A stretch of DNA of 64,000 bases from Penicillus capitatus (Eukaryota > Chlorophyta), in assembly GCA_965649825.1 (NCBI GenBank), contig OZ287705.1:930001-994000 (forward strand), given 5' to 3'. This document shows, piece after piece, positions 1 to 11,862 of this stretch. Position 1 is the first letter of the stretch; every line of letters begins with the position of its first letter. The notes beneath the pieces are model-generated. The model was not told the origin of the DNA and did no database searches. It saw only the letters and a list, made by a program, of their open reading frames with translations. A program made the translations under genes and the position numbers.

Positions 1-80
1 CGGCTCTGGGTCACTTTCCTTGCAATTGCAGTGACGATGGCAAGTCCAGCGGATGCCAATGAGCCTATAGTGACCTCCAT
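1..80 (-). CDS. Possible 5' end of a gene running off the window
   Basis: A minus-strand ATG at 80-78 opens a frame that runs to the window edge and reads as a small, Ala/Ile-rich N-terminus. The opposite strand is also open: a plus-strand frame enters from the left and ends at a TAA at 151-153, so this could instead be the 3' end of a plus-strand gene. The sequence alone does not decide between them. The 150 bp downstream hold no other clear coding frame. Confidence 0.25.
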   Translation of the reverse strand, partial: MEVTIGSLASAGLAIVTAIARKVTQS

Positions 81-308
81 GGTGACCAAAGCTCGCGCAG
101 AAACCGCCTTTCCGCGACGGACGAATATCGGTTCACACAAAATCGCGCAATAAACTGAACTGCCTTTCCCGCTCCGACGAGCTCACATTAATACTGCTTT
201 AACCGTTAAATGCGTCACCTCAGGTCGTGTTGTCAGTGCCTCTTTTTCGCGCTCGTGGCATGACGTCATATCCTTTTTCTCACACAGCTTCTCGTTAAAG
301 CACAGACC

Positions 309-861
309 TCATACACCATCAGTGTTCGCCTGCGTCGTCTCCCGAAGCTGCAACACATCTGCAATGAGCTGCTCCACAGTTTCTCCACTCCTCTTCGGCG
401 GACACCGTCCACTAATCTCCGCTACCTTGTATCAACCATGTCTTCGTTCTCGCGACGCACTCCTTAACAAACCCATGACCTTATGCAAGAGCTGCTGCGA
501 TTCAGCACAGAGTTGAGAAATCTCTTTCGTCTGTCTTGACAATTCCTCCATACATTTCGTCGCACTTGCCACCGCAGAGAGCTCATCGATATCCGTGTCG
601 GCCACCTTTAACAACTCAGCAATATCCTGAACGCACAAAACAGGCCTGGTGTCGCCAGTACCTTCCCTCGACTTTGCTTACGGCTTGTTCCTTCGAGATA
701 AAGCTGCACATGTCGACAACCATCTCGCGTTCCTGCGCCATCACCTCGTAGCCACGTATGATACGCGACAAGAGCAGGGCTCTCTCCTCTACGCAACATC
801 GTCTTTATCCGGTTGGCCAGAACTCGACCGTCGGACTTGGGTTCTCTAAGTCGATGTCCAT
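309..861 (-). CDS. Uncharacterised small coiled-coil protein, multi-exon
   Basis: Three stretches of protein-like sequence on the minus strand fit together. The first starts at an ATG at 861 and is acidic. The second, at about 800-645, is a helical segment rich in Ile, Arg and Glu. The third, at about 635-490, is a strongly heptad-like segment with many Leu, Ala, Gln and Glu. A GT-AG intron of about 54 nt then leads into a last exon of about 39 codons that stops at 309-311. The first intron boundary is not clear. I do not recognise the family; the composition suggests a small subunit of a coiled-coil complex, which is only a guess. The gene lies head-to-tail upstream of the putative minus-strand start at position 80. 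Confidence 0.5.
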
Positions 862-1117
862 CGTGGAGTACGACATTCGAGCTGCAGAGCGATTCGATTG
901 GCAAAACAAAAAACGACTACTCTCTATATGTTGTGCTGTTGACTTCGTATGTCATGCTCGTTCCAATGCAAAAAATGAGAATGCATGTATCCCACACAAA
1001 GCAAACCATCTTACACTCGGCCATTACAATGCATGAAACCACAAACAACAACGCCGCTTTCTACATCCATCTGGGCATGAGAATGTCTGACATGCTGTGT
1101 GATGAACGCACCTCTGC

Positions 1118-4100
1118 CTAGATATTCTTTTCGTTGGTTGAAATGTTTTCAGCAGGTTCTGCCTCTTCTCCCGAACTCTGTGAAAGTTGCGGAGCGATGG
1201 GAGAATTGTCAGAATCTCCCTCTCTCTGCTTTGCTTCCGTTGTAGAACCTAAAGACACGTTACTGGCTTTTCTGTTGATGCCCTGTATGGGAATGCTCAC
1301 CCATTGAGACGGTATTGGATTTGATGGAGGTGGAATAGGATGTCTTGCGTGGATCTGTTGTGACACTCGTTGATATTTTCCTTGCATCCATCATGACGGA
1401 TTGAGGCAGTCCGATTCCAGGAATCACGGAGCTCTGTACATTCGGAGCACCAATGCCTGGAATGGTCACATGCCTCGGCTCCACGACAATTGGCACACCC
1501 ACGCCTGCCACTTTCCACGTCACATCACATCACAGCACAGCACAGAAGAAGGGGCCAAACCTTTCGTAGGCTGTTTGATGTGAAGCTGATGCGGTCGTTC
1601 TTGAGATCTGTTTTCTCGTCGGACTGGTGGCGTTATTCTTAGGCTCTGTCCGCCAGCAAAGGACATAGATCCTCCATTAGGGCCAGTTGATCCACTCGTT
1701 GGCTGCAATGCAGAAAAGAGACATCACGTGCGATTCCATCTTGCTGTCAGTACTTACTGTGAGGGTCTGTTTTATGGATACCTCTTGCTCTGAACTCGTT
1801 CTGGGCTGGCTGCTTTCTTCTTCGACACTTCTGTGATATTCATCGACATGGACAGAGGGCGGTCGACTGCCAGTACTGCTGGGATTCACTCTCCGGTTCT
1901 CTTGACCTCTACGCGGCGGAGCCACGACGGGTGGCAATTCTGAATGGGATTTCATTTCGCTGATGGGACCAACAGATCCCGCATCGCTCTGGTCATGCGC
2001 CATGCGATAGATGGAGGGATTGATAAAGACTTCACGAGATCGGCAGGAAGCTGAAAGGAAGCTCTGCCCTGTGTAGTAATGATAGGCCGCCATCGATTCC
2101 GTCCCAGTGCAAGACCATTTCGTCCATGTCTTCTTCAGCTGATACGGAGGGAATGCATGAACAAATCTCCAGAACAGATTCAACGCAGGATCCGTGTCAT
2201 CTTCTGTCTTCCATGTCTTCTGTGCCGTCTCCTGTGACTTGTGCACGATTGTTTTGAAACGCTCCGGAGCCGGAACACGCTCCGTCGTGATGCCTTCCAT
2301 CATCTGGTCGGCACTTAGTGACAGATCCTTCAGATACTGCACCACAAAGTGGATCTGCTTGGCTGTGCCTGCTGACGATTCCAGTTTCGCAATGGCCCAT
2401 TCCACCAATGCCTCCGTCGATGATTCGGCCGGAGATCCTTGTTGAGTGACATGCGCTGTCCGCCATCGGGAGATGCCACGGATGAGAATAGATGTTCCGT
2501 CCGGCATCGCAACCGTCGCCTTCAAGAGATTCAGCACCTTTTCCTGGAGACTTGGGAAATGATGCAGATTGGCAAAGAGTGCCGCAACCATGACACCCAA
2601 CTCCGATGCACTGGGGCAATCCGTACGAAGACGTGTCTCATGGCTTTCAAAGGGATCCATACACACCTCGGGATCCAGCAAGATGACAAAGACATCCAGA
2701 AACGCACTGGATATGGCTAAGAGACTCGGATCCTTTTCGCAGTCTGGAGCAACGCCATGTAACAAACGAGAAATAGAGGATGTCAATTTGACATCCAAGA
2801 ATGCTGCCTTGAGGGCTGGCCATGGGACCATGGCGCTCAAGGCCTCGGCGATTCGATAGTAGTCACTCGCACTTGCTTTTCCGGCATTCATAATCAATGA
2901 GGTCATTTCGGATATGACGGGTTCCGCCAAGAAGAGACCCATACCTCCTCCCATTCCGGCAGCTCGTACGCACAAACGCGTCATCATTCCTCTCACGATG
3001 TGGCTCTCGCTCCCAAGACCGAATTCGATGAGATATCTAAATGCCGTTGCATGCACTTCCAATCCTCTGCAAATGATATCCGTTTGTTTGTGCATCTGGT
3101 AGAGGGCATCGATGACCTTGCTAATGATGCTCTGATTTTCATGTCGGATGGCATGGCTAGGATGCTTCTTTTTCTAGTGGTATCTGGCAAAGGGGGCCAG
3201 ACATCTTTGAATAGATCCCCTAACGAAAAGACATGACAGTTGTTCACGAAACGTTAGAAATCGGAGAACCTAACAGACAGCTGTTGACAAAGAGATGGGC
3301 AGGTTCTGAGAGATGATATAAAGGCACATCAGCATCGAAAATGACATCGAAAACACTAGACACGGATCCAGCTTCCATCCACAATGACAATGCTTCCACA
3401 ACCTCACTCTTCGCCTTGCAGAATGTCACACAATCATGCAGTTGACGAATAAGGCATGTCCTGTCCGCACCTGCAGGATGGCAGTAGGTGTTGCGGGATT
3501 GCCAAGGATGACATTCATGTTTTCGGGACTCAGGCACAGCACAGAATACACTCGTATCAGACTCCGGAGCAATCCAGACGCCTTGAAAGAGATTCCGACG
3601 ATGCACAGGCGGCGTAGTGTGACGGTTAGACAGTGCACGGCGACACATAAAAACTCTGAAGACTGTGACGAGGCATTGCTGAGATGCAGATCGTTTTTGG
3701 AATCGCCTGTCATGATCGCTCCCAGCATTTCTCTATTCGCAATTTCGTGCACCTGAGGACAGCATCACGAACTGGCGCACTTTACATTCTGTCATTACCT
3801 TGAGAGCAGTTCTTAGCGACCGCTCCAAGATCGACATCAGATGAGAGCCATAGATCTCAGACGTCGCCATCAGATTCAATGGCAATGAAGACAGACTACT
3901 GAGGATATTGAGTGACATGCAGATCTTTCCATAAATGCCTGGATCCTTCAAGACGTTCGCAGCTTCCTCTTCGTTCACCGATTCAGCCCGTTTGCCATCG
4001 GTATCTGTGTCACGCATACAACGCAATGTCTCCTGAGCAAAGAGAGCAACCTGTTGTGAGTTTCGGCAGCAGTGTTGACAGTTCTTTGAGAATGGAACTG

Positions 4101-7100
4101 GGGCCAGACTGAGAGACGAGGTGACAAGCTTGTAAACGGCCGACGAACTCTTTCGGACAGGGGTTCGGATCTTCCTGACCTCTCTGTTTGACTTTATTCT
4201 CCTTTTCCGTTTCGATCTCTTTCTGGATGATGCTGTAGACATCCACGACCTCCCGAATCATGACCGGATGATAGGCCAGCTTAGAGAGGTCGAACATCAG
4301 GTGCATCGCAGAGAATCCACTGTCACCTGAATGGCATGCATGCAGCGAAACTCTCTCAGACAGCAAAGCAGAAACCAGAAATCGCAGCGACTGTCGCCTC
4401 GTTTGAATCTTTTGTTACAGATGTTTGTGTCTGTGCATGCATGAGCTCCGTCAGTTTTTGGAAGAGACCACGATTCACGCCCAATGCAGAGAGCAGTGCG
4501 CCATGCCAATTAATGTCTTTCGCCCACTATGGTCACACGCAGATGGGAATGTTCAGGATGACAGATGTCTCCTACGTGAGTCATCTCTTCCAAAGCCGTG
4601 CCACATTGAGGGGAATGCACAACAGAGGTCCGAATGCGCTCCATGTACTGACAGCATCGTAGGATGTGCTGCACAAATGTCATGCATCGCTGAAAACGAT
4701 GTATGGCATTTTGGATGTAATATCCATCTTCTTCTGTATTCATGACCACCCTCTCCGACATTCCATGTAACGTCTTGCCGTGGTGTCTCAACAGAGAGAT
4801 GCCCTTAGGGGTCGACACAAGAGAGAAGACCAATTGCGAGGTGTTCTGCAAGATCTGGCATTGGATAGCACTCCAGCTAGACTTGTCCATATGGACTGGG
4901 AGATTCAGTGCACAGAGGACGAGTTTCAGATGCTCGAAGAAATCCATTGCTGACATGTACTCCAGCAAGCATGCGTCCAGAATTGCTTCAGGCACTTCTT
5001 TCCGCCAACCTGAAACACAAGTGAGTATCATACGACTGTCATCTCAAAGCATCAAAGGGGTCTGTCAGCAATGAGGGGATTACAGTCCAAGTGCGAGGTA
5101 CATCCAGCACCTTTGCTAGATTCTGTATCATCGTTGTCTGTTCCCATATCAGTTCTTTTGTCGATTGAATCGTTCACAAACGTCAATATCCGTTCCAAAC
5201 AAGTAGCAATGGAGGAGAAAACACCGGATATGTCGGAAAAACTTAAATAAGGGAGCTCAGGTTTATGCAGTCCATCACCACCACCACCCACAGAAGCCAC
5301 GATCTTATGAACGGCAGCCTGAAAATCTAACAGGCATTTGAAAAGATTCAACCGATCCAACAACCTGATCACACACATCTCACTCTTCTCCTCATACTTC
5401 AATGACCTGTTTGACCTTCTGACCGATTGAATGATCCCTTGCGGACGTGGTTGGAGGAGAATGTCGAAGAGCAGATCGTACATCGGAACAGAACTGAGCA
5501 CGTGGCGTCCTTCTTTCGTTAAATCGATACATGTCAGAGGTTCTTCTTCTGATGGATGGTCACACTTTTGCCTCTTGACTGAAGGACCAGATAACTCAAC
5601 TCTTTTCTCCGGGACGTGTTGAAGAGGTGAACTGGGATGATGTCTGCGTGGTTCTTTGGAACGCGAACTGCGTCCATTGTTTGGCACTTTCTCTTTCATT
5701 CTAGAAGATTTCTTTGTTCTTTCCACGCTGGAATGGCGGTGAGAACGGTGACGCTTCCCTTCCTTTTCCTCTCGGCTTCTTTTCGATTCACGGTGTTCTG
5801 GCGATCGATCCCGATAAGACCTGTGCTTGCTACGGCGCTTCTTTTTGTCTTTTTTCTTTCCGGAAGATCGCCTTCGGCTTACATCCTCCAGATCCTCATA
5901 GTCCTTTTCATTTTTGGAGGACAATCTCTCAATCTCGTCCATTTTTTCGTCCTTCGTTGGTTTTCTCTTGTCGATGTATATATCTTCTTCTGCTGCCTTC
6001 TTGTGTGGAGAGATCATGCCAGGAGGCAGACTGGGAGGAGGAGATGCTGTTCGATGAGGTGACAGCTGACTATCCTTTGTAATCTTTGCACTCACGATTC
6101 CTGGAACGTGTAGTATATCTGCCTCCGGCTTCTCCAAGCTTTTCTCTCCTGGATGCAGAAGACCGAGCAGCGCTTCGCATCCAATGGGACCTGCTGTCAA
6201 ACTGATAAGCTCTGTGGCACAGATCATGTATCGTGTCATCAAAGCTGTGGCACCCCGCATCTTGAACATGCCAGCAAGAGACGCGAGTCCTCCGTTCAAA
6301 ATAAAATGCACAACAGACGTTCGACAACTGCACAGAACGCAACTGAATGCTAGAGAGCATATTCCAGTAGCCACTGTGTCCACGCCTCGCTCACTGCCCC
6401 CTCCAGATCCTCCTGCACTCGACAGTCGACGCATCCAGTTGGAAACCATCTTGGTGCACGACATGAATGCATTGACAGGGAGATCCATCATTTCTTCGTC
6501 GTCTTCTGTATGAAAGACACATGTCCAGTGAGAAAAGTGTGACCTCAGTGTCATGGAGTTACTTACCCTTTTGGATAATATCCGCCTTTGTCTGTGCCAA
6601 TCCCAAAAGAGCACAGAGATGATCTGCAGTTGCAAAGATCATCTGGCGCTCTTCTCTGCTAAGCTCAGTATTCTTTGCCATCTTGGAGACCACTTCCGTC
6701 AAGTGCGGCGGAAATCCATTGAGAAAAGGAAGCTGCACCGAAGCTGCTTCAAACAGGCCGACCCCGTTTTCTATCTCATCAAATGCTTCATCTCTCCCTT
6801 TCCCTTCTCTTTTATTCAAAGGCGTCACGTAGCTTCGCCCCAAAAGCGAAAAATCGAGCGAATGATAACGCCCTCGCAGCAAGACGTGTTCCGAGACTGT
6901 TTTTGGCACGTCAAAACGCTGTTTCGTCTTCTCTTGGCACTCTAGAAGACCGTCAAAGAGCGGAACGAAACGCGCCGTTGCTAGGCACAGCGCATCTTTG
7001 GCGTAGACTCTCAAATGCGTCGACGCCGAGGCAGCACTTCTTACCGAAGCCACTTCAAAGCCCGTCAAGTAGACGGGATGAGCAAAGCGTATCTAATACC

Positions 7101-7224
7101 ATACACAGCTCATGGTTCCGTGGACGACAGAAGTCATTACCTCCTCAACGTGGTCCGACCGTTCGTCGTCGTTGCCGTCGCGCAAAAATCGATGGTGAAA
7201 CTGAACGGAGTCTTCTTCTGCCAT
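1118..7224 (-). CDS. VIR: Virilizer (VIRMA) homologue, m6A methyltransferase complex scaffold
   Basis: This is the scaffold subunit of the nuclear mRNA N6-methyladenosine writer complex (with METTL3/METTL14, WTAP and HAKAI in characterised systems). About 14 exons encode roughly 1,800 residues, the usual length of the family. Exon 1 (7224-7141) is followed by a 48-nt intron; exon 2 opens with a segment like the start of the Virilizer N-terminal domain (IRFAHPVYLTGFEVA). Around 5960-5640 lies an Arg/Ser/His-rich stretch, and the middle is Leu-rich and helical-repeat-like. Near 1880-1845 is the family's C-terminal signature, SRPPSVHVDEY, resembling RPPSMHVDDF in animal VIRMA. The tail is Pro/Gly-rich and ends at 1118. 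Clear introns include 7140-7093, 6566-6506 and 5083-5010; several others were placed by frame continuity and give phase-consistent joins of 46-75 nt. Confidence 0.88.
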
Positions 7225-7269
7225 GAGTGAAACAATCGCGTTGAGAATGAACGTCGTTTTGTTGAGATA
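7225..7269. promoter_or_regulatory. 45-bp divergent promoter between VIR and an AAA ATPase
   Basis: Only 45 bp separate the start codons of two divergently transcribed genes (VIR at 7224, AAA ATPase at 7270). Both promoters and both 5' leaders must therefore overlap, or each transcript must begin inside the other gene. No TATA-like box is obvious. Confidence 0.6.
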
Positions 7270-9126
7270 ATGTTGAGACGGCTGCTACGACACCTCTGCC
7301 ATCCAAACGCGTCTTCTGTATTCGGATCCCTTCTCTCTGCAACGCAACGCAAGACGTTTCATGGCACTGGACGACGGCTCGATGACCGTACGAAAGGGAC
7401 AGCCCTTTTGATGGCGCTCTCCTGTGGAACGTGGTACATTTTGAAGCCCTGGCGAGAGACAGAGGACGACGCTCTTGATGGTATCGCGACGGTTACATTG
7501 CCAGTAGGTTTACAGACAGAGGATGCGTTGTTTGGGCCGATGCCTGGCGTATTGCCTATCCATCGTGGTTGGCCGTTGCAGTGGATGAGTGATGCTGGCA
7601 GTCGGATTCTGTCAAAGGCTCAGGCAGATGTGTTGGAATTATGGACAGCTGTACCCAAAGAGCACTGTCTGTTAGACAAGCCTCGAGTGACGATGAACCA
7701 AGACACGCTATCTATCCGTTTCGGTCTAACGGGAAATGTGGACGCTATGCGCTTCATGATGGAAACGGCGTCGGCCCTTTCGCAGGAGCCTCAACTCAAA
7801 CACACGATCCAGAACGCCGAGATCAAACTACAGAAGAAGGAGAGAGGTCTCTCCAGTGTGTTGAAGTTCGACTGCGTACGCGATGCCTCGACGCTGTCCA
7901 TCCAGATGACGATTCCTATTGGAATGGAGGAGCATCCGGAAATTGAGATCAGCAAAAAAGACGCCCTGACGGAAGAGGATCTTTCTGTGCTGAGACTTTT
8001 GTTCCAATCGATGTCCAAAGTCGCATCGGACGGCGCTTTTCCAACTGCCATTCAGAGATTCATGGACAACTGGTTACAATCCGAACCAGAAGACGACGAT
8101 CCCTTTGAAGAACTCGAGAACAAGATGCGCGAAATTGTGGAACGATTTGCCTTCGGCGTCATGTTTCCGGACATCGAATCGGATCTCCCAGGACGCCAAC
8201 AGGATAACAGTCATCAGCTACAAATCCAGAAGAGACCATTACAAGACACACCAAAGCACGTCGATCCGAGCTCAGTGGATGGGTGGATTCGCAGACTAGA
8301 GACCATGGGTGCCGTTGTCTATCGACCCAATCCAACTGAACGGCTTGACTGGGGTGCACTGTCTGGCTACGACAGCCAGAAAAGGAAAATCGAAGACGGT
8401 TTGCTGTTGCCACTCCTCCATCCAGAAATACCTGAAGCGATTGCCAAGAGAACAAGGAAGCACTATTCCTCAAATCGTCCTAGAGGCATTCTGTTTGAAG
8501 GACCTCCTGGAACGGGCAAGACAACCAGTGCTCGACTCATTGCTTCCCAAGCTGCTGTGCATTTGATTTACCTTCCACTGGAGTCCATCCTTTCCAAATG
8601 GTATGGCGAATCGGAGAAGCTCCTGTCAGAGGCCTTCAAGTTAGCCGAGCAGTTGGACGGGTCCATTATCTTCTTCGACGAGATCGAGACGCTCGGGGCC
8701 AAACGCAGTGACGAAATGCACGAGGCGTCTCGACGGGTGCTGAGCGTTCTGTTGCGTGAGATGGATGGATTCGATGTGCAGAAGAAGATCATCGTCATCG
8801 GTGCCACGAACCGAAAACAAGATGTCGATCCTGCCCTGCTGAGTCGCTTTGATGCCTCAATACCCTTTGGTCTGCCAGACAAGCAATGCAGAGAGCTCAT
8901 TTTCAAACAGTATGCACAGCAGTTAAGTGATTCCGATATCCAGAAACTGGCAGAGCAGACAGAGGGGATGTCTGGGAGAGATATACGAGACATATGCGAA
9001 TCGACGGAGAGATCCTGGGCCTCTCGCATTGTTCGGGGCGAGGTTGTCAGAGGGGGACTGCCGGGACGACCTCAATACTTACAGGCCGTTTCGGACAGAC
9101 ATCTGTCAAAACGCAGCGAGAATTGA
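7270..9126 (+). CDS. Organelle-targeted AAA+ ATPase of the meiotic (Vps4/Msp1-like) clade
   Basis: A single exon encodes 618 residues. The first 35 or so are rich in Arg, Leu and Ser with few acidic residues, like a mitochondrial or plastid presequence. A short hydrophobic stretch (LLMALSCGTWYIL) follows at about residues 45-58. The AAA module occupies the C-terminal third: Walker A GPPGTGKTTSA, pore loop SKWYGESEKLL (meiotic-clade type), Walker B IIFFDEIETLGAKR, sensor-1 GATNRKQDVDPALLSRFD and the winged C-terminal helices. The SKWYGES pore loop and membrane-anchor layout suggest a membrane-protein extractase like Msp1/ATAD1, or a related organellar ATPase. The roughly 350-residue region before the AAA core is larger than in Msp1 and is not recognised. 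All catalytic motifs appear intact. Confidence 0.8.
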   Translation: MLRRLLRHLCHPNASSVFGSLLSATQRKTFHGTGRRLDDRTKGTALLMALSCGTWYILKPWRETEDDALDGIATVTLPVGLQTEDALFGPMPGVLPIHRGWPLQWMSDAGSRILSKAQADVLELWTAVPKEHCLLDKPRVTMNQDTLSIRFGLTGNVDAMRFMMETASALSQEPQLKHTIQNAEIKLQKKERGLSSVLKFDCVRDASTLSIQMTIPIGMEEHPEIEISKKDALTEEDLSVLRLLFQSMSKVASDGAFPTAIQRFMDNWLQSEPEDDDPFEELENKMREIVERFAFGVMFPDIESDLPGRQQDNSHQLQIQKRPLQDTPKHVDPSSVDGWIRRLETMGAVVYRPNPTERLDWGALSGYDSQKRKIEDGLLLPLLHPEIPEAIAKRTRKHYSSNRPRGILFEGPPGTGKTTSARLIASQAAVHLIYLPLESILSKWYGESEKLLSEAFKLAEQLDGSIIFFDEIETLGAKRSDEMHEASRRVLSVLLREMDGFDVQKKIIVIGATNRKQDVDPALLSRFDASIPFGLPDKQCRELIFKQYAQQLSDSDIQKLAEQTEGMSGRDIRDICESTERSWASRIVRGEVVRGGLPGRPQYLQAVSDRHLSKRSEN

Positions 9127-9161
9127 AAAGGGGCACTCCTGCCCTAAGCGATACGTACGTA

Positions 9162-9982
9162 TCAAGACGCGATGTTTTCGATAGAACACGTTGAGAGATG
9201 ATGCGACGGTAAGCTGATTGTGCCTTCCTTCGGCGAAAGCACATCGTCGCAGGTCAGCAGCGAGCAATCGACAGGGGATGTCGTTTCTGACGCCGTCTTT
9301 GTTCTCGAAGGCGGCGGAGATGGTTCTTTGGAGAGAATCTGCGGATCGATTTTGAGCGACTGCAAGAGATCGTTAAGTGCAACGGAGGCGCGCTCAGATA
9401 ACCAGTCCGTCTCTGCCGTCGCCGTCGCTGTCGCCGATATTCTTTGCGACATTTCTGGCGAATCAGAACGGTCAGGCAACAGGGAGATAGAAGCATCGGC
9501 TGAGAGAGCGCGGTGTAAGGTCATGTCGTCGACAGTCGTTGTGATCTGCGCGGAATCGAGGGTCTTCGATTCTGTCTCCGTCTCGACGACGATCTCGTAA
9601 GGCAGCATCGTAGTCGTCTCGGCGCCTTTCGGGAAGACGAAAGCGACTTCGTTGCCGTCAGGCCGAATCGTCACACGCCAGTCCAGGACATCGGTCTGCG
9701 TTTCTCGGCATCGTTGCTTCCGAAAGAAGCGATCGAATCGCCGTATCTTTCTTCTCTCAACGCATGACAGATGTCGTCTCCCCTGAACCTGCCATTTCAC
9801 ATCCTGCATGCACGATCGATGGATTTGACGATAGCATAGAGTGGACGATTGCTAACGTGATCCAATATGCCATTGTTGTCGGCAGATGTCGAGTGTCGAC
9901 GTGGCACCAGTGGAATCCTGCTGTCGTTCTTTTGCCATTCAACAGAACCTCGTCGCTTTTCTGGCTTCGGAATTCGTGACAT
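9162..9982 (-). CDS. Uncharacterised basic/Ser-Thr-rich protein, two exons
   Basis: Exon 1 is 9982-9908 (25 codons from ATG), followed by a 56-nt GT-AG intron (9907-9852) and exon 2 at 9851-9162, giving 254 residues. The first third is basic with several Arg clusters. A central segment with Trp, Val and Phe (about residues 75-110) may fold. The rest is acidic and rich in Ser, Thr and Ala, and looks disordered. A frame upstream of the chosen start extends to an ATG at 10140, but that would overlap the next gene's start, so 9982 is preferred. The gene converges on the AAA ATPase with 35 bp between stops. No family was recognised. Confidence 0.55.
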
Positions 9983-10126
9983 CGCGACTCCGCTCGAACA
10001 AAACGGCGCGTCGGTGCTGAGCAATGGATACGTCGGTGATGTGACGTCTCGTGGCCAATGAAGCATCTCGAAGCGATTTTGTGATTCTCGGGATCTCCCT
10101 CGTACTTGGCAAGCACGTGACGCGCC

Positions 10127-11862
10127 ATGAAGCCGGCCATACTGAATGTGGCGACCACACCACGTGTCGCAGGAAGATTCTATGGACCACTGTCTTTTCG
10201 TGCCTCTTCGAGCACACGTCGCTATCTGCGCTGGACGCTCCGTGCTTCATCCACCCTCCAAATCCCAAACAGGCTCAACTGTCCCCCTCTGTTCGCCAGT
10301 CACAGTGGTCTCGGGTCTGCTGCATCCGCTGAGGAGATGGCGGCGAATCGGAAGCGCTGGGAAGAATCCGGTGAACGTGAAGGCAGCTTTGATGACTGGT
10401 TGTTCCATCACCCTCACTCCTTCTTACTCTATCTATCATCTTTAGGAAATGGACATTGAATTGGAATGAAGTGACGGATAATATCATCATTGGCTCCTGT
10501 CCCCGAAGCATAGAGGATGTGGTAGATTGCCTTATCATGCAGAGGAGATCTTTTCGAGCGAGTGAATGATGTGACAGGACAGCATTGCCGAATCGTCTGG
10601 GGCGACAGCCATTTTGAGTGTGCAGTCCGACCTGTGCTTGGATGCACTGAAGATTGACTACCCAGCTCTGCGAAGCCATGGACTGTCACGCGGGATCTTG
10701 ATGACACGCGTGCCAATTCGTGACTTTGATCATGGAGACCAGGCCTTGATGCTTCCAGAGGCCGTCAGGATCTTGGCACTGTTAACAGCGATGAACTTCA
10801 AAGTCTACGTACATTGCACAGCTGGCATCAACAGAGCAACGCTGACCGTTCTTGGCTATTTCACCTTTGTTCAGGCAAGAGATGACAAGATCGATGATTG
10901 ATGAGGGTGGTGAGCATTAGGGATGGGATTTGTACAGTGCGCTCAAAAAGATCCAAGCGGCCAGACCACAGGCCAATCCGTACATCGACTGCTGGAAGAA
11001 TGTCAAGACACGTATGCTGGAGGGTCGCTCTGAAGAAGTGATTGCCTTGTCGAGGAAGTTCTTCCTGAAGAATGAGAATGGGGCAAAAGAAGACTCCTTT
11101 AGCAACTGGGTGGCCGCAGAAGATCTGGTCATCAAAGAAACATTTCGGCGTCTCCTGAGCAGCAGCGTCGATACGATCACTGCTCTCACTGTACGTTTAA
11201 GAGGAAGGATGTATTTTCAAGAGAACGCATGGTGTGTGGATGGGGTGTAGGATTTGAAGGCAGAGTCTATGCGCGAGATCTGCATCAATCCAGACGAAAT
11301 GGAGAGGGCGAACAAAGAGATAGAGAACCTTCAGTATGAACTGACGATTCAGCGTCATCGCCTTGAAGATACAGCAGCTTCTCTAGAGAAGCAACGATTG
11401 GAGCATCATCTAAATGATCATCATTTGTCCACTGAGTATACAACAGGCCAACATGAAGTCAGCGATCTAACCATGATAAAGATCTCCGTTCTGACGCGGA
11501 GGTATTGTGTGACAGAGAGTCAATGGCAATTCTCTGAGCGATGGTACTCAGATCGAGCTTCATCCGCCTCAAGCGTCTCTCATGGTGTATGATGAGTTGG
11601 TCCGATTGAAGGAAGAAGTCGCATCGTTGCGGAAGTGCGTTCGCAAGATCGCCATGGTCAGTGCGGAAGCATTAGAACGTATGTACATTCGCATTCCTTT
11701 AAACAATAACCATTTCTCACTCTTTCCCCAGTTGACTCCATGGACTCCTACAAGACTGAATGGGAAGATGAGGTGGAGGGAGAACACGACGTAGGGGATG
11801 AAGAAGAGGCAGCAGAGATTCTCGACCTGCACGAAGAAGAGAAGGAAAGCGAAGACGAATGA
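10127..11862 (+). CDS. SEX4/LSF2-type glucan phosphatase with a coiled-coil acidic tail
   Basis: This is a dual-specificity phosphatase of the plant SEX4/LSF2 class, which removes phosphate from starch-like glucan. Exon 1 (10127-10398) encodes a Ser/Arg/Leu-rich leader typical of plastid transit sequences. Exon 2 (10446-10521) has NIIIGSCPRSIEDV, matching the class motif LIVGSCLQTPEDV. Exon 3 (10578-10874) has the catalytic P-loop VHCTAGINRAT (HCxAGxxR) preceded by the D-loop region RVPIRDFDHGD. Exon 4 starts after a GC-AG intron (10875-10920) with GWDLYSALKKI, the helix that follows the P-loop in SEX4. From about 11250 the protein becomes a Glu/Arg/Leu coiled coil and ends in a very acidic tail at 11862. 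No CBM48 or CBM20 carbohydrate-binding module is visible. The exon joins near 11430-11520 are uncertain. Confidence 0.8.

Noticed and set aside
1297-1317. An 18-nt GTGAGC...CATACAG stretch that looked like an ultrashort intron, as in nucleomorph genomes
   Set aside because: Removal does not change frame, and a 43-46-nt intron just upstream explains the frame switch. Similar 17-24-nt candidates elsewhere were also better explained by introns of 46-60 nt.
5637-6082. Overlapping plus-strand frames rich in Phe, Leu and Ser
   Set aside because: They are antisense to the Arg/Ser/Glu-rich stretch of Virilizer, whose GA-rich codons produce Phe/Leu/Ser on the other strand.
9983-10140. Upstream start for the minus-strand gene at 9162-9982
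   Set aside because: It would overlap the glucan phosphatase start codon at 10127 head-to-head. The ATG at 9982 gives a clean two-exon model with 144 bp to the next gene.
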